Counted from the stretch's first letter, positions 21,861 to 33,176 are shown. The stretch: 64,000 nt of DNA from Bradysia coprophila (GCF_014529535.1 NW_023503632.1:620001-684000); one strand, 5' to 3'. Program-made: numbers and translations. Notes: generated by a model not told the origin, from the letters alone.

Positions 21861-22336
21861 TTCTTTTTTTAAATGAGACTACTCGTTCAGTCTCGGAAAG
21901 TATTAAATCCGAGACCACTCGGACAGTCTCATCGCGTCTAACAAATGAAAGTCTAAAAAGACTACTCATTCATCCTCAAACATTCTCGAGAAGTAGTCGA
22001 AACGAGACCACTCGGTCAGTCTCGGAAAGTGTAAGGAAAAATTATTCGAAAAGAGACCACTTGTCCAATCTCGGAAAGTATTAAATCCGAGACCACTCGG
22101 ACAGTCTCATCACGCCTAACAAATAAAAGTCAAAAAAGACTACTCATTCATCCTCAAACATTCTCGAAAAGTAGTCGAAACGAGACCACTCACCTTCTCT
22201 CGTTCATTCTTGTTCATTTACATAAAATAAATTAAAATTGAGACTTCTCGTAAACTGAAAAAGTCAATGAGACCGAAATGAGACCCTTGAGACTACGTAT
22301 TTTTAGGTCTCACTGAGACTGAAATTTTTACCCGGG

Positions 22337-23145
22337 CATCATTGACTACAATTTGCGACTCACTTATTTTAAATAACGACAATCAAAGCCTATCAAATGA
22401 ATTTATCATTTATTATTTTCAAATTTTTTCGCGCCAATTCATCATCTGTAAGGCAAGGTGAGTATATGAGAATTTTGCAAACTCACCACTTGCACTTTCC
22501 CTATTTAATAAAATGGTGATCTTTGTGACCTTGACGATCTGTGTGACCTTGACGATATGTGTGACCTTGACGATATGTGTGACCTTGACGATATGTGTGA
22601 CCTAACACAAAGAGGCACTTCAAACAAAAGAAATACCAGACTTAATCGTTACGACTTGCCGTGCACAAAAGATTAACGTTTGATGGTCCGGAAAATCGAA
22701 AAAAAACGTTTCAGTGTTTGCATTGTACAAGAAATTGTTTAATCGAAAATTTACGTGACAACACAGATAAACCAGTCAAATGGCCATTTGTTATCACATT
22801 TCATTTTCATAGTTTTATTACGCGTCAAGGTTGAAAACCATCCTTTTCATCGTTCGCGGGGTGCAGATATGTCTTCGCTGAAGTGACGTTTTAAGCAGAA
22901 TTCGGGAGGAAAGAAGCGTTTTGATTAATGGCTAGGACTTCGCTTCGGGTCACAGTACGTTCATACAAATACGTAAAGTTTTCATCTTTTCCACCTAGTC
23001 TTGCAAATTACTATTGAATCATTAGCGTTCCTTACCTGCTAAACGGTAATTTATCTTCTCCTTTAAAAAAATGTTTCCCAGGTAATTGAAATACGAAAAA
23101 GTGCAACGCAATTCAGTTGATTTCCATTCTGCTTTGCTGACGACA
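22337..23145. other. Upstream region of the receptor gene
   Basis: It holds the 18-bp tandem repeat at 22525-22602 and no other supported feature. Confidence 0.4.
22525..22602. repeat. 18-bp tandem repeat
   Basis: About four copies of gtgaccttgacgatatgt. Confidence 0.85.
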
Positions 23146-23901
23146 ATGGCAAATAAGGATCAAGAAACGTTCCACTTATCTCCGATTGTCGTGGTGTTTC
23201 AATTTTTCGGCATAGCGCCTCTAATAACCAATCCATCCAAACGCAAACGCATCATGTATTTCAGCTACCAATGTGCTAGCATTGTCACGGCAATTGTTTT
23301 GGTATTTTACAATCAGCAACTCATTTCCGAATTATACGACGTGTCCAGTCAAGTCACATTGAGAATCCTATTAATTTCACATGCCATATCCATTGTCGAA
23401 GCCATAGCTACGAGAGACCGTCAACAGAAAATCATAAAGCAACTGTGTCGCATCGACGTGATAATAAGTACGCAATTTTGTACCGAATTGGACAGCTACA
23501 GTCGAATGAGGAATCGATACACTCGGTTCGTCTGGGGTGTTTTCCTTGGTATATTGGTCGTTCGAACGCTGCACTCGGTATTTTTTAATCGAGCACCGTT
23601 ACTTGTGTGCTGCATATGGACCATTGCTCATTATGGTATTGGTGTGAGATTGCTGCAGAATGCATTTTATGTTGATATGATCTATGAACGGTTGCACGTA
23701 TTGCATGAAGAACTAAATAAATTGAAGCACCATTCCTGTAAGGTGCAGCAACAGTTAAATTTAGCGGGCGATCTTTACGGTAAATTGTGGATGATGACCA
23801 ATGACATAAACGTTTCGTTCGGTTGGTCTTTGATGGCTATTTTCGTCGAGTGTATTATCGATCTTGTTAACGCAGCGAATATACTACTCTACTTCTATTG
23901 A
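23146..23901 (+). CDS. Gustatory-receptor-like 7TM protein, truncated
   Basis: The frame from ATG 23146 (context gacaATGg) is 251 aa. It shows about five or six hydrophobic segments (near residues 20-30, 42-60, 70-90, 130-150, 155-175 and 220-250). It has the chemoreceptor-style stretch LLQNAFYVDMIYERLHVLHEEL, followed by a long intracellular helix and WSLMAIFVECIIDLVNAANILLYFY. This pattern fits the insect Gr family of taste and odour ion channels. Full-length members are about 350-420 aa, and the signature last transmembrane segment is missing. The stop comes just before a possible donor (GTACCA), and I could not find the last exon. An open stretch at 23970-24167 does not look like it. It is either a pseudogene or a short allele. 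Confidence 0.55.
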   Translation: MANKDQETFHLSPIVVVFQFFGIAPLITNPSKRKRIMYFSYQCASIVTAIVLVFYNQQLISELYDVSSQVTLRILLISHAISIVEAIATRDRQQKIIKQLCRIDVIISTQFCTELDSYSRMRNRYTRFVWGVFLGILVVRTLHSVFFNRAPLLVCCIWTIAHYGIGVRLLQNAFYVDMIYERLHVLHEELNKLKHHSCKVQQQLNLAGDLYGKLWMMTNDINVSFGWSLMAIFVECIIDLVNAANILLYFY

Positions 23902-24557
23902 GTACCACTCTTTTTTTAAGATGATTTTAATTAATTAGTTAGTGAACTGATTTGGCTACTTTTAATTCGATTAGGAAGCTAATGCTTGAAACTTTAAATT
24001 GGACGGATGATTTTGACCAGGTCGCAAAATTAGCTGAACAGCACACTGTTTTGTTGGAACACACTTTGATGGCACATTTATCGTCATTTTATTGTGTTTT
24101 TTTGCTGCTATCCCAAAATTATCCGTCCACATCCAAGAGAATCCTGTCCGCTCCACATCAACTATAAATTCAAGGCAAATCACTGGTGTAAAATGCGAAT
24201 TTTTTTTAATTTATTCCCAAACACTCAGCCAATTGTCACACAATTAGTATTAAGTTGATGTTTGCGATCGAACGTTTGACATTTTTTGTAGTACAGACAA
24301 ACTCGTATAAATTGTGTTACCAGAAACGAGTACTAAATATCGTTATACATTTATGCTACCATTTTGAACAACTTGTTTTATGTGTAAACAATACACGATA
24401 ATTCTCATTCAGTTATCGATATTCATTTAGTTATCAATTAAAAGTCTGAACTGAACTGAGATCCTGTGGAAATATTAAAGTGTAATCCTCCTAATGTAAA
24501 GATCCTTCAATTTAAGTGATAAAAAGTTAACCTGAGATCCGTTACTTAACAGACATA
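23902..24557. other. Intergenic, with an unassigned open stretch
   Basis: The frame 23970-24167 (MLETLNWTDDFDQVAKLAEQH...) follows an acceptor-like TTCGATTAG but resembles neither a Gr terminus nor anything I know. Confidence 0.3.
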
Positions 24558-24886
24558 ATGCCGTATCGTCCGAAAAAATCGAAAAAGAGTGCAGCGCAGA
24601 TGGCAGCCTTCCGACGTAATGCCCTGAACCGTTGGAATTCCACATCCTCATCGGATTCACAACATGACGTGTCTCCATGTTCTGATTTGAGCTGTGATGG
24701 TGTAGCAGTAACCATTTTCCCATTGATTTTGCTATCGCAAGCCTGTGAAGGTTGCGTGATCACGGTACAGACATGATTGATTAGGTGACCCAACAAAAAG
24801 ATTTCATTTAATTCTAAAATTTAGGCAAGGAAAACATCGACAATTCTTCACAGTATAATACTCAGTTAGCCACTTCAAGCCCTTAA
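24558..24886 (+). CDS. Small two-exon hypothetical protein
   Basis: Exon 24558-24699 and exon 24825-24886 join in frame (phase 1), giving 67 aa. The start MPYRPKKSKKSAAQMAAFRR is very basic. A Ser-rich stretch (STSSSDSQ) and a short acidic/polar end follow. The acceptor (AAATTTAG) is good and the donor (gatg/gtgtag) is weak. Without splicing the frame runs on to 24776. A nuclear or nucleic-acid-binding role is possible from composition only. I do not recognise the protein. Confidence 0.35.
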
Positions 24887-25416
24887 GAAATCATGCCACC
24901 GACATCCGACTGCTGTCGCTGCAAATATCTCACGAATCATTTTTTATATCAGCTAATGGATTCTGTAATGTTGGTTTTAAGGCAATTGGATTGGTATAAA
25001 TGATGTGCGATCCCAGGCGTTCCGATTTTTTATTCCTTTTGTTCCTTATCCAGATGATCAAAACGTGCACGCTGTATTCCATCATCATAATTCAGTTCAA
25101 AGTGAATCCTTAAATTTTCGGAACGAAGCAGGGGATTGCAGAGATTGCAAGTAATTTTAAAAAAATATTTCGATTGTGTTGATTGTAATGAAATGTATTT
25201 GCCTAATACCAACGCACTTCAAGCAAAAGTGATCATAGTCGACAGCTGTCAAATAGCGTACTATTTTGTATGAAATGGTTTTTTACAGTGTTTTACGTTT
25301 TACAGATGTGTGACACACTGTCAAGTTCCAGTACCCTATTTAGAGTACCATTTATGCTTGAAGTGCGTTGCTAATGCTTATGAATAAATTTGCTACTCGC
25401 TGCTTACCCAATTTAG
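24887..25416. other. Intergenic with MITE M1 copy 3
   Basis: There is nothing beyond the MITE at 25210-25370. Confidence 0.45.
25210..25370 (+). mobile_element. MITE family M1, copy 3
   Basis: The ends are aacgcacttcaagca and tgcttgaagtgcgtt. The interior has 'gtaccctatttagagtacc', as in copy 2. Confidence 0.8.
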
Positions 25417-26345
25417 AACATAGCTAACGCCGACCCGTACGAAACACCTATTCGTATCAAAAGCCTTTATTGTGAAACTCTTCATTTCTCTTACTTCATT
25501 TTCTTCTCTGCTGAAAAGCTATTCGCGATTTAAAATCACTTGCATTATCCACTCTTTGCCTTGCTATCATCAACAAATAAATTGCCGGAGGCAATATAGA
25601 CAGCCCCGTAAGAAGTCAAATTTCATAAATTCCTATTTAAACAGTTATATACCGCTATATTTACATATATTTCACTGTAAATAAACATTTCACAGAGGAA
25701 TATGCTATTATTTGACGTTTTGACATGGGTACTGAGTAGACGTCTTTTTTACATTCCTGCACGATATTTCATCGTTTATCATTTTCGAGTCATTCTTCGG
25801 TTATCCCAGCTATTGCAAGTCTATTGTCATCGAATGCAGTTGTTGGATTTGTTGGAGTTCAGTGTTTTACCAACTCTAATTCAATAAATTCATCGTTTTC
25901 TGTTGACGCTGTGCTCGTTTGAGGTTATGTCTTTTGCGTGCTGCCGTTTTTGATTGATTATCTTCTTGAAACTCATCATATTGGCTGCTGGAAGTTATTT
26001 ACGTCAAGTACAGCTGCCTGTGTTCGTCGCAATCACCCAGGCCTATTGCATCCTCGTCATTCTATCGTCGTAACATTGTTCAAGCTTCATCAGATCAGAG
26101 TTCACATCGTATTACACCAGCTGTACTACACCTGTATCACATCAATATTCTGCGTATCGTTCAAATCAACGTGAGCTGTGTCCGTGTTTTGGAAGCACGG
26201 TTCACTTCTCCTCTGGATTGCTTTGCTTCAAGTTGTTGTATCACTTTTCTATTCCTGAAAATTGACATCAGCCTGTCGCCTCTACGTATTCTACTTTCGG
26301 TCATCCAACATTTGCTAGAAATTTTCTGTGAGTTCTCATCGCAGA

Positions 26346-27428
26346 ATGACCAAACCAAAGCATCCGAAACGTGGTTTTAATGATGTTGATCCGGTGGATG
26401 ACACGAAAGAACCGCAAGATTTGGACCTTAAGTCATTGATGCTGTCACTATCGGCCAAGATGGATACACTTGGCACCACCCTGTCGAATGTTGATAGTCG
26501 GTTGAACACGAAAATGGAGCAGTTGGAATCATCAATGTCGACTATGATCAAAGGAGTTCAGCTTGAAATGGAAAATCGTCTAACATCTTTTACCGCCGAC
26601 GTTAATCAACGTTTCTCGGCTGTGGAGTCGTCGACTATTTTGAAATGCGATGAAGCCATGCAGAAAGCTTCGAACGAATTGTCTTCTCGTTTTGACGATA
26701 TGCGGGCGCTTCTCGAATGGCGGATTGACAAACTTGAACGATTGTCCATGGATAAAGAACTTATTATCAGTGGTGTACCGGTTGAGCAAAACGACAACCC
26801 GTTTGGTGTCCTGGGTGACATTTGTTCCGTTCTGAAGTGCAACCTCAGCGATCGTGACTTTGTGTCTGCATACCGCCTTCGACCTAAAAATTCTAATTCA
26901 AACACCAGATCGATTCGTTCAGCACCTATTGTTGTTAAGGCTTGTGGCGTTTGGGTCAAGGATGAATTGATGTCGGCTTACTTGAAGAAAAGAAACCTAA
27001 ACCTCAAGGACATTGGCTTTCAAACAGCTTCAAGAATTTATATCAACGAAAGTCTCACCAAGGCAAATCGTGAAATTTTCAACTTGGCTGCTGAAGCTAA
27101 AAAAGATGGGCATATTCTGAAATACTTCTCGAGAAATGGTTTGATTCACGTGCAACGCGTCGCTAATGCCAAACCCGTCATGATTCATCACATCAGTGAA
27201 CTGATACAAATCCTGCCTTTGGGTTTTGACAGAGCATCGTCATCTGGTTCTCGTCGCATTCGAAATCATACCCCAGCGCCGTTACCAATGAATCATCACA
27301 ATCAACTTAAAGATACTCCTGATATGAATGACAATACTGCAGCTTTGCCAACGATGCCTACGACTTCTGATTCAATGGATACTAATCATGGGGATGCCGG
27401 TGATTCAACACTATCAATGACGAAGTAG
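26346..27428 (+). CDS. Retrotransposon ORF1 (coiled-coil nucleic-acid chaperone)
   Basis: 360 aa from ATG 26346. Residues about 30-140 have heptad spacing (MDTLGTTLSNVDSRL..., WRIDKLERLSMD), as expected for the trimerising coiled coil of LINE ORF1 proteins. KELIISGVP then opens an RRM-like region (about 140-215). A basic C-terminal part and a low-complexity tail rich in M, N and T (about 300-360) follow. No CCHC knuckle is visible. The protein would coat the element RNA in the RNP. It is intact and runs ahead of ORF2 with a 260-bp gap. The assignment rests on position and architecture. Confidence 0.75.
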   Translation: MTKPKHPKRGFNDVDPVDDTKEPQDLDLKSLMLSLSAKMDTLGTTLSNVDSRLNTKMEQLESSMSTMIKGVQLEMENRLTSFTADVNQRFSAVESSTILKCDEAMQKASNELSSRFDDMRALLEWRIDKLERLSMDKELIISGVPVEQNDNPFGVLGDICSVLKCNLSDRDFVSAYRLRPKNSNSNTRSIRSAPIVVKACGVWVKDELMSAYLKKRNLNLKDIGFQTASRIYINESLTKANREIFNLAAEAKKDGHILKYFSRNGLIHVQRVANAKPVMIHHISELIQILPLGFDRASSSGSRRIRNHTPAPLPMNHHNQLKDTPDMNDNTAALPTMPTTSDSMDTNHGDAGDSTLSMTK

Positions 27429-27689
27429 CTTATCTCTTGATGACTGCTTGCTCATCGGTGATGGAATGGAATGATTAATGGTCTGATCTTTTTTGTTTTT
27501 GATTCTTTTACCAAATTTCTTTTTTTTTTGTATTTTAATTTTGCTTTTTTCGAATTTTTCACGTTTCTTTCTCTCGAATTGCAATATAGAACTTAGTCAT
27601 TGTGATGGAATTTGTTTCTACTGCTGCTATCTCACATCATCTTGATATCGGCGTCGTCACATCACACACTCGCTTGCTGCTTCGAGTAT

Positions 27690-30581
27690 ATGATGTCTTC
27701 TAACGCGAATGTTACAGGAAGCACCGGTAGCAGTGGTTCGGTATGTATACCTAATGTAATGCTTAAATCGACTTTAAAAGCGTCTGGCGATGTGTTACAC
27801 TTCTGTCATGTGAACGCCGGTAGTCTTCCTCCGAAGATTGATGAGTTTCGCTCGTTTTTCGAGGGCACATGCCTGGATCTCATCGCTGTTTCTGAGACTT
27901 GGTGTAAGAGTTATCATTCTAACAAGCTCGTCTCCATTCCCGGTTTTGAAATCTTGCGTAATGATCGTCATGTTAAGAGGAGTGGAGGTGTCATTTTGTA
28001 TGTACGTAGTGGCCTTAACTACAAGGTGTTGGAGGTGTCGGATAAAATTTCTTCCGAATACATTTTCATCGAGGTGATTTTCCCTGACTCGAAGATGTTG
28101 GTTGGAGCCTACTACAAAGCTCCAAAGGTTGACGAACTTGATGTCTTTAGGAATGTTCTTCTCGGTATTACAGTCCCGTACGATGACGCCTTGTTGCTTG
28201 GTGACTTTAACGAAAATCAGCTTGGAGCCATCAATGGTTCTTGTCTGCGATGTGTAGGTGGTACTTGTACCAATTGTCTTTTTGCTGAAATCATTGGGCA
28301 GTTTGGCTTTACTTCGATTGGCTCTATTCCGTCCCACTATCCAGTTGGCGAGAGACCCTCGCTTATAGATCTCTGCCTTTCCAATAGGCCTGAGAAGGTG
28401 GTTTTCTTCAATCAGATATCTCATGGGCTGTCAAAGCACGATCTTATTTTTGGGTCCTATCTATGTAATAAGGGTGGGCTTAAGAAACCAACGCGGCTCA
28501 GGAGAAATCTTTTCAAAGTTGATAAGGATAAGCTTTTTTCCCATCTTTCGTCGGTTGATTGGAGTTTTGTCTTCAATACTGTGGACGTAACTAGTAAAGT
28601 TGCCGCCTTTAACGAACTAATTCAGACAGTGCTCGATGTTCATGCGCCTCTCTTGCCTGTCAAGGAAAAGGACCCCTTACTTTCTACGAAGCCTTGGTTC
28701 AATAATGATGTGCGGCGTGCTTTATTGGAAAGAGATATTGCTGAGTTTGAGTATCGTAGGGGGCGAGCTACCTTGGCTCACTATCGTCGGCTACGAAATC
28801 GTGCCACTAATCTCATTAAGCGAGTCAAATTTGATTTTTTGAGTCCTAAGCTGGACGGTAAGCTCGGTTCGAAAGCGCTATGGCGTAACCTTCGCGAAAT
28901 TGGAGCAGTTTCTTCGCGTGATGTTAAGCCGACCTTCACTGCTGGTGATTTTAATGCCTACTTGACCTCGTCAGTTGACAGCGATTCTGCTGCTAGTGCC
29001 ACTGATTTCCGTGCTAGCAATTTCGTCTCCGGTTCTACTTTTAGCTTCACGAACGTTACTAGTTTAGATGTCGTGAGGGCAGTTAAGTCGATACGGTCGA
29101 ATTCTTTGGGCTTAGACAACGTTCCTTTGGTGTTTGTTAGGATGACTTTGCCCTTTTTTTTGCCCGTCTTGACTCACATTGTTAACCACTGCTTTACGTC
29201 GTCGAGTGTTCCGCGGGCGTGGAAGTTATCGAAGGTTATACCTGTTCACAAGAAGTGTAGAAATCGTGGCCTTGAAGATTTTCGTCCAATCAGCATTTTG
29301 CCTTGTCTCTCCAAGGTTTTCGAGATACTGGCTAAGGAACAGATCACTTCTTATCTGGAAATGAAACGTTTGCAGGATGATTACCAATCCGGCTTTCGAA
29401 CGTTCCATAGTACGAACGCTGCCTTACTGCGTGTTTCAGATGAGATTAGAAAGTCGTTTGAGAAGAAGCTCTTGACCTTTATGGTTTTGCTTGATTTCTC
29501 CAAGGCGTTTGATACGCTGAATCACGGTAAGCTTCTGTATAAGCTGGCGTCTAACTTCGGTTTTTCGACATCTGCCGTTGCTCTTATCCGTGACTATTTG
29601 TCCGAGCGTTTCCAGAGTGTGTGTATTGATGGTCATTTTTCGGATTTTAGCGAGATCAGGGTCGGTGTTCCTCAAGGATCCGTCCTGGGCCCGTTGTTGT
29701 TCTCGATGTACATAAATGATTTGCCTGGTTGTCTTAAGGCTTCCTTGCACCACATGTTTGCAGATGATGTGCAGCTCTTTCATTCGTGTGCTGCAGAGAG
29801 GATTAACGAGGGTGTATTTAAGATAAACCAGGATTTGTGCGCTGTTAGTCGTTGGGCTAAGGTAAATGGTCTTAAGCTGAATCCGAAGAAATCTCAAGCC
29901 ATCGTTTTCTCTGAGTCGAGTGGACGATTTCTCTCGTCTGAGGTACTTCCGTGGATTCTGCTTAACGGTGTAGTTGTTCCGTATGTCGAGAAAGTGCAGA
30001 ATCTTGGGCTGTTGATGGACAAGAAGTTAACATTCGCGGATCAGGTCAGCGATATATGCTCGAAAGTTTTCGGAAGGCTTCGGAGTCTTTGGCAGAGCAG
30101 CCATCTTTTCTCGATTAAGACTCGTATTCTCTTGGTGAAGTCTCTGATCTTGCCAGCCTTCACTTATGGTGAATCTGTTTATTCTACCAACCTGTCTGCC
30201 TCGGCTGTTCGATCGCTTGAGAGAGCGTTCTCTGCTTGCGTGCGGTTTGTCTATCGGTTGAGACGTTATGACAGTGCTAGAGGATACGGTAATCAGATTC
30301 TTGGGTGTCCGCTAATGACGTATCTCAGGGTAAGGCGCTGTGCTGTTATATACAATTTGACCAGGAGGCGTGAACCTGGTTTTCTTTTCGAGAGACTAAG
30401 TGCTGGCAACTCTGTTCGCAGTCGTAGTTTTGTCTTGCCTAGACATTCGTCGGTTCAGTATAATCGCTCATTTTTCGTTCGGACCGTGGCCGACTATAAC
30501 TCAATACCGGTTCGCATTAGAGAACTTCCTTCGGTGTCAAGGTTTAAAGATGCCAGTGTGATGTTTTTCCAGTCGTTGTAG
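27690..30581 (+). CDS. Retrotransposon ORF2: AP-endonuclease and reverse transcriptase
   Basis: 963 aa from ATG 27690. An in-frame open stretch continues upstream without ATG. The endonuclease (about residues 30-250) shows LIAVSETW, RSGGVILYV, LLLGDFNEN and the late SKHDLI motif. The reverse transcriptase (about 480-760) shows FRPISILPCLSKVFE, QSGFRTFHSTNAALL, LLDFSKAFDTLNH, GVPQGSVLGPLLF and the catalytic FADD (D692, D693). A C-terminal domain with no RNase H follows. Motifs fit the CR1/Jockey group. It nicks target DNA and primes cDNA synthesis there. No frameshift or internal stop was seen. Confidence 0.9.
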   Translation: MMSSNANVTGSTGSSGSVCIPNVMLKSTLKASGDVLHFCHVNAGSLPPKIDEFRSFFEGTCLDLIAVSETWCKSYHSNKLVSIPGFEILRNDRHVKRSGGVILYVRSGLNYKVLEVSDKISSEYIFIEVIFPDSKMLVGAYYKAPKVDELDVFRNVLLGITVPYDDALLLGDFNENQLGAINGSCLRCVGGTCTNCLFAEIIGQFGFTSIGSIPSHYPVGERPSLIDLCLSNRPEKVVFFNQISHGLSKHDLIFGSYLCNKGGLKKPTRLRRNLFKVDKDKLFSHLSSVDWSFVFNTVDVTSKVAAFNELIQTVLDVHAPLLPVKEKDPLLSTKPWFNNDVRRALLERDIAEFEYRRGRATLAHYRRLRNRATNLIKRVKFDFLSPKLDGKLGSKALWRNLREIGAVSSRDVKPTFTAGDFNAYLTSSVDSDSAASATDFRASNFVSGSTFSFTNVTSLDVVRAVKSIRSNSLGLDNVPLVFVRMTLPFFLPVLTHIVNHCFTSSSVPRAWKLSKVIPVHKKCRNRGLEDFRPISILPCLSKVFEILAKEQITSYLEMKRLQDDYQSGFRTFHSTNAALLRVSDEIRKSFEKKLLTFMVLLDFSKAFDTLNHGKLLYKLASNFGFSTSAVALIRDYLSERFQSVCIDGHFSDFSEIRVGVPQGSVLGPLLFSMYINDLPGCLKASLHHMFADDVQLFHSCAAERINEGVFKINQDLCAVSRWAKVNGLKLNPKKSQAIVFSESSGRFLSSEVLPWILLNGVVVPYVEKVQNLGLLMDKKLTFADQVSDICSKVFGRLRSLWQSSHLFSIKTRILLVKSLILPAFTYGESVYSTNLSASAVRSLERAFSACVRFVYRLRRYDSARGYGNQILGCPLMTYLRVRRCAVIYNLTRRREPGFLFERLSAGNSVRSRSFVLPRHSSVQYNRSFFVRTVADYNSIPVRIRELPSVSRFKDASVMFFQSL

Positions 30582-31918
30582 TCTCGTTTGGGCCCTGTTT
30601 CGTGTGCTGCCACCCACGTGCTTGGTGTTTTCTGTAACTTTTTGTGTTTTTTCCTTTTTTCGGTTCTGTCCTATTTTTAGCTTAGCGGGTGTGTGATGTG
30701 ATCGACCGGTGCACGGTGATGTGAGTAAGTCATAATTTATCTTAAGTTCTTCCTTTCTTAGTTCTATATTGCTCTGCGTGCAGTTTTTCTTTTTTTATGT
30801 CATCTTTCAAACTAATGTGAAGGTTTTTAGTATTTGTTTATTTATTTTAATTATTTTTTTTTTGTTTTCGTTTTCTGTTACGGGCTGACTTTTGTGAGTT
30901 ATGTTTCGCTATGAACATTAATATAAGGTGTTTCCTTTTGTTCAGTTGAGTCAATAAATTTGAATTTGAATTATATAGCTCTATATGCCTGTATATAGCT
31001 CAATATAGCTATATATAGATAGATATATATAGAAGTCCACATATTGGATTCCTAAAACCCCCAACACATAACCAATTACTTCTCTGTTAACAGAAACTCT
31101 CTAAGTACCATTTTTCCTAAGATATTTCAATTTTACTAAAATCCAATATGGCCGCCGGAAGCCATTTTGTTAGGAGACCTGAAATAGTACTGACGATTCA
31201 CATTTATTAATACCTTTCAAACAAAAAAAAATTCATGAAATTCGGTCAAAATTTACTCGAGATATTGACAAAATACTTCACGTTCACTGTACGGCCGAGT
31301 AGCCAGATAAGAGCTCACTCCAAGAGACCTAGCTCACGCTCCGGAGAACATAATTTCATAAACGTTTTTTCCCCCTGATTGGTATGGTCAATGCCTATCT
31401 AATAAAGCTAAAACAGACGAAATATGTTCAAATGTGGCCGACCTACAAGCAAAAACTGCTTGCGGCCCTGTGCCTGTTTCACACCAAGGGCTCTAACTCA
31501 CGAGTCGGTCATCCGATTTCCATAAACTTTTTTTTGTCAACCGGTATTGTAAATACCTTTTATTTGACGTATCACTTACAAGTGTAACGTTTAAATGTCC
31601 GGAGATATCGTCGAAAAACACTTAGGCACTTATTGGGCCCCAGCTCCGGAGAGGTCGATCCGAAATCTCCCATCTTCGATTTTAGCCTGTCTTTTGACAT
31701 TACCAAACGGGAAAAAAAAGAATTTTCAAAATCGGATGCGTTTTACTCAAGTTATCGTGCAGACAGACGGACGGATAGACGGGCGGACCTTTTTTTTCTC
31801 GCTGATTTGGCATCTCTGGACAACCACAATAGGTTTCCCCTTACTTAGGGAGTCCAATTCGACGTGTTACAAACGTATGCGTAAACCTATAAGACCCCAG
31901 TACTTCGTACGGGTCTAA

Positions 31919-33176
31919 TTACATTGCGGATGTTGCGAAAGAAATTATTTACATGAACCAATAAAAACTAACGTGTGGGTTTTTCGAAGGAGATACTACT
32001 CGCACTCAGGGGCAAATAGTGGGACTGTTATTGGAGATGCTATTCACACCCGAAAAAAATCAAAATTTTGATGAACTTTTACTATTTCGCCTTTGGATAT
32101 GCAAACTATACACTTCTAAAAAAAACACGTTCCAAATCTTGACGCTTAAAATGCATTCGTGAATTTGGCTCGTTATCACAAATTGATCTTTTATGTAATG
32201 AACTACTTCCGCCGCATCCAATGTAATCATCTGCTTTTTGTTTGACGCTAAGCAATTTATCCTTTTACGAACTATAATGATAAGCCGTTTGGTTCATTCC
32301 TACTGAATTTGATATTGGACGAAGTGCATAAGGAAGATGGTGCCTAGATGGAACAATTTTTCCTTCGCGCAAAGTTTAACGTAAAATGAAAACCGTTTTG
32401 TGACTACGGGTACGAATAGTATCTGCGTATGTTTTTTACTTTGGTAATTCGCCTTCGGCTCAGATACACAAAATTCCTCGAAAACAGACGAGTGAATTTG
32501 CGAGCATCACAAGGTTGTTTTCGAATTGATGAATTACGTAGTTCAGCATCCAATGTATTCTGGTCGGCAAAAGTTGATTACCAGAAAAGGATTTAATCCA
32601 AAATTAACCGAAAATATTCTTTGTGTAATGAGGCATTTTCGCAGAGGTTGATGTAATGGACAACTTTCGGATGGGACAGGCAATAAAATCTTTTTAAGAC
32701 GAACTTTTCTGGTTTATAAATTTCGCTGAACTTTGAAAGTGACAAAGAAAACTTTGATTTAATCATATTTTCACGTTGCTAAGTAGTACTCGTACCAAAG
32801 TGATTGAAATGCCGCTTTCAGTCTCAGTTGTTTGTAATTATAATATGATAATGATAATGGCATTGAAATTGTATTGCCTGCGGGGATGCATGATATAAAC
32901 GAAACCAGAGTTCCAACATCATTGTCTTATCACTTCTCAATTCAGTTTTATTTATACGAAAAGAAATCACGTTTCCTGCGAAATGTGGTTCCAAATTATT
33001 GGAAACGACTACAAATATTCTGCATGAGAAGATCTTCATTAGCTCTACACGACTTGAATCCAACGGACGTACAGTCAAATTGTTTGCTGAAGAAGTTCAA
33101 ACGTGAGTCGTTGTCTCATTTTGTGAATTTTATAATTTAAGTTGACCGGTTAGTGTTACAGTATTCCACGGTAATC
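31919..33176. other. Intergenic, no gene seen
   Basis: It contains only short chance frames, including an 88-codon frame at 32874-33140 without recognisable content. It probably includes the 5' flank of the next gene. Confidence 0.4.

Larger units (their letters stand above)
17954..22336. repeat. 4.4-kb satellite-filled element with inverted ends
   Basis: The ends are inverted: cccgggtaaaaa at 17954 and tttttacccggg ending at 22336. The interior is almost wholly arrays built on the words gagac/gagaac and gtctc/gttctc, with at least four sub-arrays of different unit length. Orientation switches at about 20246, so the right half is largely the reverse complement of the centre-left. A 5S-rRNA-like piece lies inside. 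It has no plausible protein. Open frames at 18642-19119 and 21748-21969 are periodicity artefacts. It is probably a non-autonomous element or a MITE with amplified internal satellites. Confidence 0.85.
25710..30969 (+). mobile_element. Full-length non-LTR retrotransposon (CR1/Jockey-like)
   Basis: About 5.26 kb, inserted in repeat R1 with 'att' on both sides. The empty site is visible in copy B. It holds a 5' UTR of about 640 bp, ORF1, a 260-bp gap, ORF2 and a 3' UTR of about 390 bp that ends in 'caataaatttgaatttgaa' rather than poly(A). No LTRs are present. Both frames are open, so the copy looks young and possibly competent. Confidence 0.85.
25417..31918. repeat. TIR repeat R1, copy A, split by a retrotransposon
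   Basis: The ends carry gacccgtacgaa (25432) and ttcgtacgggtc (ending 31915). The parts 25417-25709 and 30970-31918 together equal, in reverse orientation, the uninterrupted copy at 48278-49508. The shared text includes runs of ctatata and a gacagacgg-type stretch. Non-coding apart from the inserted retrotransposon. Confidence 0.85.

Noticed and set aside
27795-28424. 209-codon antisense frame within the retrotransposon
   Set aside because: It mirrors the endonuclease coding sequence and lacks recognisable content.
29436-29897. 153-codon antisense frame within the retrotransposon
   Set aside because: Shadow of the reverse-transcriptase region.
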